From Isoetes taiwanensis (Eukaryota > Streptophyta > Lycopodiopsida > Isoetales > Isoetaceae), in NCBI GenBank assembly GCA_021234155.1, contig JAJEKV010000005.1, positions 16,600,089-16,664,088 on the forward strand: a stretch of 64,000 nucleotides of DNA, given 5' to 3'. Positions within the stretch are counted from its first letter, which is position 1. Every line of letters begins with the position of its first letter. A program made the translations under genes and the position numbers. This document shows, piece after piece, positions 55,712 to 64,000 of this stretch. The notes under the pieces were generated by a model. The model had not been told where the DNA came from. It was given only the letters and a program-made list of their open reading frames with translations, and searched no databases.

Positions 55712-58700
55712 AATATATCTACTTTCTTGAATATACTAACTTACCATTGTCCTTGACTTGGATAGAACCTTGATCACGTGGTGAAGCATGCCTTCAAAAA
55801 CCAAAATCTGAAAGCTTAGGTATGCATATATATCATCCAACAGAATATTTGATTTAGTCCCAATTTCTCTGTATGCATTCAAAACATTATTAGAAACAAT
55901 CTCATCTCTCAAAAACAAAATATAAGATGGGCAATTTACCTGTATTGCAGAAAGATAACAATGATTTGCATATGGAACTAAGAAACAAAGCAGTATCAAA
56001 TTTAGCCTCAAATTTCCATACATAATCAAGTTAGGTTTGGAATGGAGGTCATCATGAATAAAGAGAGGCCTGTTTAAACTCTCAGAATGAGGTCCAAAGC
56101 GGTAAAATAAGTATAATCCAAACCTAGCCACCAAATGCATGACAGATGGGCCCTCAGATCTCATAAGGCAGAAATGGCATGCACTGCCAGGGACTCTTCT
56201 AGAAATGTTTTCCTATTGCATGCATGGAAACAAATAGCGGCAAGCAAAAATGGCAGAAAATGTGTAGATTGCCACATAATTAGTTGCATGGAGCCTATTA
56301 ATGAAGCTAAAACACATGCACTGGTCGCAACCATCAGATTCAGATTCTCTAAATATGCTATAGAATTCAAGCCATGAAAACAATAAAACAAAAGATGTGG
56401 CATAACTATTTCCAAACATGCTAAAAACATTTCAAGAGACAAACCATTAAAAAGCTAAAAAAAAGCAGAGCTTGTCCTACCCAATTTTTAAAACTGTATC
56501 ATTGATATGGAAAATGGTGAACCCAAGAAAAAAATCCTAGTGTTGAAGAGCGTACCTTTTTTTTGAATGCAGATCAGTCCTCATTGCTACCGACATATTT
56601 TAGTAGCCAAAAAAATCATAGTGCTGAAGAGCACACCCATTTTTTGAATGCACATCAGTCCTCATTGCTGCCGACATATCTCAGTAGCCAAAATTATCAT
56701 TGCCATGACATGAATGTTGCATTCCATCTCATCATACTTCTCATCAATTGAAAAGATGAGAGAATGATTGGGTTAAAAAAACTATTCTATTCTATTCTAT
56801 TCTATATATGGCGTGCCTAAATATGAAGTTGCAGCCATTTGACTGGAGGAATAATGGGCCACATGACCGGCAACAATAGCAAAGCATTATTGGAAATAGA
56901 CCAGTTTCTCAAACGAAGTAAAGGTGGCTAATATGCATGTATTGCACTCTTGATATTTGCATGAAGGTGCACTTGCAGATCAGAATAGCCCAACAGAAAA
57001 TGCACGATCTTGAATGATACTATTTATTCTATATACATCATTTACAGTAATAAGAATTCATAAAATCATACAAAAGTCCTAATATGTAAAATGGGTCTCT
57101 AAAATCTTGCTTATGTGGCAGACTGAGACATACCAAGTGATGTGCTTTACATCTTGCAAATAATCTGCTTAGGTGCTCACTGGCTGTGGCATCATATAGA
57201 ACATAAAAGGATATCTTCTATACATTCTCTATTCATACTAAATTGATGGAAAAATGAAGGATAAACCAAAGATCATAGAACATAATGGAACAGAGCTCAA
57301 AAGCTTCAAATACATTCTAATGAATTGTTTCAAGAAATTACCTGGAAGCTATGGATAATCAATAAAACATGCTGCAAAAGACACCGTGAGAGAAGATTTG
57401 CAGCTGCAGTGAACAAAACAAACACATTCTCAATTTAATCTAAGCATTTTGTGATAGATGCCAATGGGCAGGAAGATGGTTACCTGAAAGTTATGGCAAG
57501 AAGATGGCTACCTTAAAACTTTGCTAGGAATCCAATGGCAGCATTCAAGAAGCACAAATATATTTGAGTAGCCAGCAATAAATAAAGCCATAAGAAATAC
57601 ATTCTCAATACATGGAATAAGAAATATTAGATAATTTGACAGTGAAATCGTGAATCATCATGCTGGATCTCTTAGCCAAAATCATATCGGGGCTTTAATT
57701 GATATCGAAGAGACTAAAAGAACAGCCAGGTATATGTCCATCTTGTAACTGATGCTAAGACCAGAGAGATGACTAAAACACATGAGAAACAACAAAAATA
57801 ATGGATGAGATGTATTTTAAAAGATCAAACAAAATAAAGTTCTGCAAAAACGTTGCCCCCTGGCACAAACCTGTAGCTCCAAATGGTACTTCTCAAAGCA
57901 AGATGAAGGCTTCTTATTGAAATAGGATGTATACATTGAGAAACAAATTGAATGATGAGGAAAGTACAAATTGAATGATGAGGAAGCATTCAAGCCTAAC
58001 CATCTATGTGGATAAAGATTCCATGTCATCTCTAATAATCCATCTGGAGATAATCACTGTGAGTCTTACTAATGCTTCTGCTTTTTCAAATTCGATGCAG
58101 ACAGCAGGAGAATACATGCTCTATATCTTGTGTTCCAGGTTATTATCCCAAAACTTGCCTGCGTAGAGAAATGAAGTTAGAAACGGGAAAAAAAAATTGA
58201 AATACAAAACCGAAGGCAAAGCCAGAGAAAGCAGAAAAAGAAACCAGAGAAAGTGTCTGATTCAAACTCTATTTTTTGTGATAAAAAATAAAAAGGCTAA
58301 CCTATTTACTGGATACGTCGTCCAAATAATGACTTCCTGGAGCAAATATACATCACGACGTCCACGTCCGGTTGTCTTGGTTTTCAGCATGCTTGATTGT
58401 CTCAGACATTTTCGGTGACCGCCACTAAGTAAGAAAATAAGAACCGGTTTATTTCCAACGTTATAGCATCTGAATATTTACATCCAAGATCAAATTCAAC
58501 TGGATGCACCATCTTAATCCTGCCAGCATGCACGCCTTCTTCGCCATCTGTAAGAACTGGGATAAGCACGCCCCAATTAAGATGCCACTAAAATATTTAG
58601 AGATTTTTGGACAATCGGGATGTCATTCTGGTGGAGAAAAATCCCAAAACCTTAGGAAAAACCATATAAGAAAAATGTTAAAAAGTTTTTGGAACTTCGG

Positions 58701-58799
58701 AAAAACCGAATTTAAACAATATGATGATGATGATACGCTACATAGCATCATGTAGTTATAAATGTCATCATAGATGTCATAGAGACATTTTCCCTAGTC
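55712..58799. other. Intergenic DNA, no recognised gene
   Basis: Short ORFs on both strands (for example 142 codons at 55736 minus) show no domain. An 81-bp tandem duplication (56530-56695) shares gaatgca-atcagtcctcattgct. A pentanucleotide array (tattc)n is at about 56780-56803, and an aattgaatgatgaggaa repeat at 57940-57985. Confidence 0.5.
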
Positions 58800-59250
58800 A
58801 AACATACAAATTAAATACCTTGAAAATTAACTAAGCACAATTGAAGAGACAATTGCCAAAAACCTCTATCAATCTATGCCTTTTCTTAAGTGTTTTGCAG
58901 TAGAGTTGCAGTTGTTGTGGAGTGTCGAGGTATCACTGTCTCTTTGGGGCAGTTCTCCTTCCTCCTCACTTGCTTTGTAACATTACCATTCTTTTAATAT
59001 ATTGCTGACACAGTTCTTCAAAAAAAAAAAAAAAACAAATTAATCCACGTGATGAGACTCCCAAGCAAAAGGAATTATCTTGAATAAGAACGGAAAGAAA
59101 TCTTGAGGAGTAGTAAGAACTGAAAGAAATGCCCTTGTTGAGTAACAAAATAACAGCTTGTTCCTTATCTGTCAATTTATTCGTGGTAAAATCCATTTAC
59201 CACCACTTCTTGTAAGTCACAAAAGCCTTTAACAACCAATATGATTATAG
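58800..59250 (+). repeat. Third, distant copy of the 49.65-50.64 kb unit
   Basis: agtcaaacatacaaa (58796), caattgccaa (58851), ctatgcctttt-cttaag and later gaactgaaagaaatgccc are in the same order as the other two copies. A LINE 3' end (58897-59035) interrupts it. Confidence 0.65.
58897..59035 (+). mobile_element. Extremely 5'-truncated LINE B2 3' end
   Basis: Only about 140 bp remain: gcagtagagttgcagttg to cacagttcttc plus 15 A. It is almost identical to 46620-46757. It sits between ...cttaagtgttt and acaaattaatccacgtg of the repeat unit, where copies 1 and 2 are uninterrupted. Confidence 0.9.
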
Positions 59251-59412
59251 CCATATTGCTCACTAACTGGTTGCAGAATGATGCAGGCAAACTCTCAGAT
59301 CACTGCACTTAGTCATTCTACTAATCTAGCTGAGTTTAATATGTGGACCAATTGGTTGAGGGGTATTGTAGATACTCTTAAAGCACTGCACTTAGTCATT
59401 TTACTTGCTTAG

Positions 59413-59710
59413 TCGAGGTCTGGGGCCCGGTGGTTTCCCTCGCCACTTGGAATGACTTGGAGCAGGCGCAGAAAGCTTTCTTGGCACGGGTCCTGGGGGT
59501 AAAGCCCACAGTTCCATACTAGATACGATTGCCGGAGACAGGCTTTTTGCCTCTTCAGAGGGGGGCCCTTGACAGACATATCATCTACTTCCAGGAGGTG
59601 GTTTGTATGGATGATACTCGCCTTCTAACCTCGCTTACACCGTTTTATGGAGATGTCACTCCAAAGCCTCCGCATCCAAGTGGGCTCTATGCATGGGCTG
59701 CATATAATAA
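59413..59710 (+). mobile_element. LINE family A fragment
   Basis: Reads VEVWGPVV, then NDLEQAQKAFLARVLGVKPT, one stop, and RLPETGFLPLQRGALDRHII. This corresponds to 18280-18460 of the LINE at 17-19 kb but with fewer differences from a working reading frame. It has neither the reverse-transcriptase core nor the 3' end. Confidence 0.75.
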
Positions 59711-61001
59711 GAACTAAGGGGTCTAAGCTAGGAGCATCATCTAAATAATGGCTACTAGATCTGTACCCCCCTTTGCAATACACAAGAGGTCTAAACATGA
59801 AATCAACCAGCTTTATATATTAGTATAACATGATAAAAACAAGAATAACAACTAATCATAATCATGTGCATTTATCTTATAGTTAAGAGTTCATTGATTG
59901 GGGTTCATAAACAGAATTGTGGGTTCTAGAATGGCCCTACTAGAGACACAAGATGCTGACTCATATGGAATGCTAGTTTCCTGATGATCTACCTAAGAAC
60001 ATACTCGAAATACCTGCTTCTCAAGAATTGTCTCTTGCTCTTGAGGTCTCCATCACTTGCAGGTCGTTTGAAGTGAATATTCCTCCTTCTGATGGGTGTG
60101 CGCTCTTGGGGCTGTTGTTGCAAGCTATGTTGCCGAAGACAATCCTCGAACGGGAGCCGTGATCGCGATCTAGGATCAGAAGCTGGTGGAGCCAAATGTG
60201 ACCTAGGGTTAGGATTTGGCCTTTTATATATTATGGTTTATACAATATGGCACATGGCTTAATGGGATGTGTCTGTGTGGCAGATCACCAATAGGATGAA
60301 GCCACATGAGATCTATAAATAGAAGCTGAACTTCAAGCACACATATCTTGGCAACCAGAGCTCAGATGGAGGCGATTTTTGCTCCCCAATATTGTCTCAG
60401 AGTCTAGTTTCTGAATGGAGGTGGCACATTTCGTAATTTGTCTGCATGAGGGAGAAATGCTCAAAAGAGTGACAGGGGGTCAAAGAAAACTGCTCTACTC
60501 CTTTGCTCTTGAATCTGATTCTAAGAATGTCATTACTTTTTCCTAGAGCTCCTGCGGTTCTTGTTCAATAACCTATTACTGTCCCTGAGCCTAACTCTTG
60601 GTGTTTTATATTGAGGACTGCTAGCTCAAGGTAGGAGCTACTAGTGGAAGCTTGTTATATCTTGCTATAATTTTGCCAGATCTTGGCGCTGATTGACCCG
60701 TTTGTGTGCTGAACTACCATAGATTGATTATTGTATTTGGATCTACCTCTGATTTTGGTGAACTAGAGCTTGGTCAATCTGAGTTATTGGTGTAACTCAT
60801 ATCTTATGTTTATTTGGCCTGTGTTTATTTGACCTATTATTTCAAATAGAGATCTTTTTGTCATTGCTAACAATTTGATTGTAAATTATGTAGCACTTCT
60901 GGATGGATTACATATTGCAAAACCATAAATTGTCTGAAGAAGTCTTGAATAAGTTTTTGAAGATATAAAAGGTATGGTTCATTGGTGTGATTTGTAACAA
61001 T
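59711..61001. other. Possible old LTR or intergenic DNA
   Basis: It has few coding features. A TATA-like tatataaaagg on the minus strand at about 60218-60230 precedes a short Arg/Pro-rich frame without ATG. The right edge (gtaaca, 60998) is followed by a primer-binding-site-like sequence, so it may be an LTR, but its left end is not identifiable. Confidence 0.25.
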
Positions 61002-61013
61002 TGGTATTAGAGC
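61002..61013 (+). other. Primer-binding-site-like sequence
   Basis: tggtattagagc differs at one base from the initiator Met-tRNA PBS at 21111. It lies four bases after a possible LTR end. A 24-bp block attggtgtgat--taaca recurs near 61896-61917. Confidence 0.4.
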
Positions 61014-61015
61014 AT

Positions 61016-61159
61016 GGCTATTCTTGATGTTTGCAAATCATCTAGTTGGTACTAGAGATTGCAAACAGGAGTAGAGATTCTTATTCTGGCTATTCTTGAT
61101 GTTTGCAAATCATCCAGTTGGTGCTAGAGATTGCAAACTAGAATAGAAATTATTGTCCT
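61016..61159 (+). repeat. 72-bp tandem duplication
   Basis: ggctattcttgatgtttgca starts at 61016 and 61088. The following agagattgcaaac also recurs. It lies right after the PBS-like sequence. Confidence 0.7.
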
Positions 61160-61930
61160 AAGAGCCAAAATAAATTTTTCTTCTTCATTTGAGTCTATAT
61201 CTTCTTGAACTATTCTTTACAATATGGTCTCGTTAAAAGAAAAGAAGCATTCCATAGTAATCCTTGAATATCTGTAGGCGAAATTATTTGTTGTTGTTCC
61301 CATAGATATGAACATATTAGGTACAGGTGATTTGGAATAGGCAATGCAAACTGAGCCCATCTTACCTTATCAATCTATTTTTCTTTGCCAAAATGGATCT
61401 CCTTCAAACCAAGCCTAATCAAAATGGATAATCCATCTTTTTGGCCAGGATGGATCTCTGATTAAACTCTTCCTCTATCTATGATGGACGGAACTATCTT
61501 TAGTTAAACTATCTAAAAACTTGAACAATGTAAACTGCATCTTTCTGAGTCCCATTGCTTTCGGTTGCTGGTGATAAGAGTTTATTTGTAAGTAATTGTG
61601 GATATACGTTGGGATAGAGAATCTGTTAAAGTTTATAAAGCAGTTAGTGACTTTAGAGAATTTGTAAATTGATGATTTGTGTTGGTTGTTATGATGATTG
61701 TTTATGCCATTAATATATGCGTAATATTATGGTTGGTGCCATAATTGATATTAATGCACGACATGGAAAATCTTAGATTGATGTCTAAAATTTTGAGCAA
61801 TAGTTGGTGCTATTGGTTGAGGTTGGTGCTTCAACAAAAATCCATTATTCTTTCTTAAATCTTATATCATTTTTTGATTTTAGAAATAGCTATAGTTCAT
61901 TGGTGTGATCCATAACACATGTTTTTCAAG
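61160..61930. other. AT-rich DNA, no gene recognised
   Basis: Contains two imperfect repeats of atggatctc and no ORF with a domain. Confidence 0.4.
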
Positions 61931-61934
61931 AAGA

Positions 61935-63085
61935 CTTATATGAGAGACTTTATGGACCTTTAAATGAGCAGGAAGGTCCAGCTTATAGGATTGGGTACCT
62001 ACTCTTTAAACAACTGTAACTGGTCTCGTTCACCTGGGAAAAAGCTTCTTGCAGTTGCCGATACAGGGCTTTGCTTGCTTGACTTTAATCTTGAGCCACA
62101 TACTATCTCCAACCTAAAATTCCCCTATCATCATATGCTTGTCAGTCAAACTCTTCTGACGGCTTCTTGCAGCTGACAAGTATCCCCGAACTTCTTCCAC
62201 TAACTGCTGCATATCTGCCAATAACTGTTGAGAGACTTCTACCTTTGACACAGGATTATGCCAGGTATCCGGTGTAAGGCATTGATAGCCATAATTAATC
62301 ATAAAATGGAGACATTTGGGTTGATTTATCTCCAACCTAAAATTCCCTTACCGTCATATGCTTGTCAGTCAAACTCTTCTGACGGATTCTTGCAGCTGGC
62401 AAATATCCCCGAACTTCTTCCACTAACTGCTGCATATTTGCCAATAACTGTTGAGAGACTTCTACCTTCGACACAGGATTATGCCATGTATCTGGTGTGA
62501 GGCATTGATAGCCATAATTAATCATAAATGAGGACATTTAGGTTGATTCTTGCTTGATGCTATTGTATACGAACTCCAGCAAGTGAATGTAGTCCTCCCA
62601 CTGACTGCTTGTTCCACATGTAGTTTCTCAACATGTCCTCTAATGTTCGATTGGTCTGCTCTGTCTGGCCATCAGTTTGGGGATGATATGTTGTGTTGAA
62701 GCTGAGCTTCATCCTTATCGAAGACATCCTTCCAAAAGGAACTCATAAAATTTGGTTCCTATTAGAAATATTTTCCTTGGCATCCTATTCAATCAAAAGA
62801 TCTCTTTTACGAAAAACAAGGTGATATCAAGGGTTGTATATGTGGTTCGACATGGCAAAAAATGTGCCATCTTGGACAGCTTGACGACCACTACCATTAA
62901 TGCATCGTGGCCCATTGCTGTTCTTCCACTTGGCGTTTGGCACTGCCAAGGGTTCTAAGGCTCCCGAAATTTGGAGTTGCTTCGCTTTTATCTGCTAATA
63001 TATCTGATACTCTTGAATGTATTCTACAATATGCTTTTTCATTCTTGGATATACTGGTATGTTTCTCAAGCCTGCAAAATAACAC
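61935..63085 (-). mobile_element. Decayed Ty3/gypsy integrase fragment
   Basis: On the minus strand the order is PRMKKHIVEYIQ (63055), PLAVPNAKWK (62930), [14 protein letters not shown] (62870), then the DDE glutamate region TDGQTEQTNRTLEDMLRNY (about 62650). [17 protein letters not shown] follows twice (62515 and 62292), and WLKIKVKQAK with KLDLPAHLK comes near 62080 and 61950. The family is close to the 27.5-30 kb pol. Stops and shifts are common. A 223-bp tandem duplication (62105-62327, 62328-62550) is specific to this copy. Confidence 0.85.
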
Positions 63086-63299
63086 GATAGTTATCAATAG
63101 ACATACAATTAATGGTTATATCGACCTTCTCTAGCATTTTACACCAGTTGAACATGGGTAGATACCATTCTTATCAACTGAACTAGCTAAGTTACACGCA
63201 ATATATTTTATTGCTAAAAATAGAAGATGCATCAAAATGTGTTCGCCTAATTAATTAGTATTTGCTGAAATTTTATAATGTCCATATTATCTTTATGTG

Positions 63300-64000
63300 T
63301 CAATTTCTTATGTTACATTTGCCCATTTCACACACTGTCTTAAAATATGACTGTCCCAATTTATATAAGACATCTTTTTATGACTCCAAAGCCAAAAATA
63401 AGACATGTCTATAGAAGTTGCTTTCACGCTACAGGATACATTTTGTAGTCCTATACAAATAAGACACTAACAAACACTACTGTGGAAATCATCACAAACT
63501 AGGACCACCTATAATTTTGAATATGATTGGTCAGAAAGTGGTGTCTTATTTTACCCCGGGAAGGGGGGGTCCCCATTATAAAATAAAATTCCATTGCACT
63601 TAGGCCCTTTTTCCACGGTAGTCTTATTTTTGAAAATCACATTTTATCAAATGAAGTTTGGCCACCTAATCTCCTAAAAGAATAGCACTGTAAAATAAGA
63701 CATGTCTTATTTAGGTTCAGAATAGGTCTGGATACCACTTTTAATGTAAATCGAGTCTCCACCAAAATAAAATAAGACATCTAGTCTTAATTAAGACACC
63801 TAGTCGTATTTGAATATATAACTAAAAATAAGACGTTTGATAGTTTTCCACTAGTATTTTTGTAGTGTCATATTTTATGAGTACCATGCAGTGGAAAAGC
63901 AAGTTTAAATTTATGTCTCATTTTTAGCTATGGAGTCACAAATAGTGTCATATATTGTATATGACAGTCATATTTTATGATGACTAGCATGAAGGGCCTT
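63300..64000. repeat. Array of AAATAAGAC motifs at the right edge
   Basis: The motif aaataagac or its complement gtcttattt occurs about nine times within 63370-63840. One case is the perfect 20-bp palindrome at 63693-63712. Another block (ctagtcttaattaagacacctag) is near 63780. It may be the subterminal region of a DNA element that extends beyond the window. Confidence 0.55.

Overview
The window looks like nuclear DNA of a land plant with a large, transposon-filled genome. It shows AT-rich intergenic DNA, spliceosomal introns, a chromovirus-type Ty3/gypsy element primed by initiator Met-tRNA, LINEs with zf-RVT-like tails, non-autonomous hAT-like elements, a GASA/snakin gene and a plant MHK/MAK-type kinase copy. 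I cannot fix the species. A fern or other non-flowering vascular plant is my guess, and it is weak. No plastid, mitochondrial or bacterial segment was recognised.

Layout. 1-8.2 kb: AT-rich DNA with old kilobase-scale direct duplications and one MITE-like element, and no recognisable gene. 8.2-10.8 kb: a three-exon GASA gene with a TATA box and a frameshift, followed by two rotted tandem copies. 11-16 kb: dispersed repeats, a minus-strand LINE 3' half, a minus-strand Ty3 reverse-transcriptase fragment and a short acidic two-exon ORF. 16-33.5 kb: a promoter and short first exon, introns carrying a palindromic CACGCC-GGCGTG motif, an inserted LINE, then a 238-codon ORF split by a complete 13.4 kb Ty3/gypsy element (19466-32850) with perfect 5-bp target-site duplications. 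33.5-41.7 kb: a minus-strand exon resembling DUF8039, an RG-rich first exon, a MITE, and a decayed multi-exon gene set (unknown nuclear-type protein, then an FCP1/NIF-like HAD protein). The introns of that set again carry the CACGCC-GGCGTG motif. 42-48 kb: LINE copies, inverted duplications, a cluster of perfect palindromes and a third copy of a composite repeat. 48.3-49.2 kb: an intronless kinase pseudogene with two in-frame stops. 49.6-64 kb: tandem repeats, a minus-strand LINE 3' end, an 832-bp hAT-like element with 8-bp target duplications, a young LINE with an 18-bp target duplication, further LINE fragments, a decayed Ty3 integrase fragment and a repeat-rich right edge.

Most unusual content. 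The Ty3 element has about 4.4 kb of extra sequence between its primer-binding site and gag. This leader carries several ORFs, one of which ends in an unmistakable histone H3 fold with one in-frame stop. The same element interrupts a host-like ORF exactly in frame, and its pol is itself interrupted by a 247-bp element with 8-bp target duplications. The palindromic motif confined to introns of two decayed gene loci is the second signal I could not explain. Almost every coding feature here is broken, so the window is best read as layered insertions into a repeat-rich, gene-poor region.
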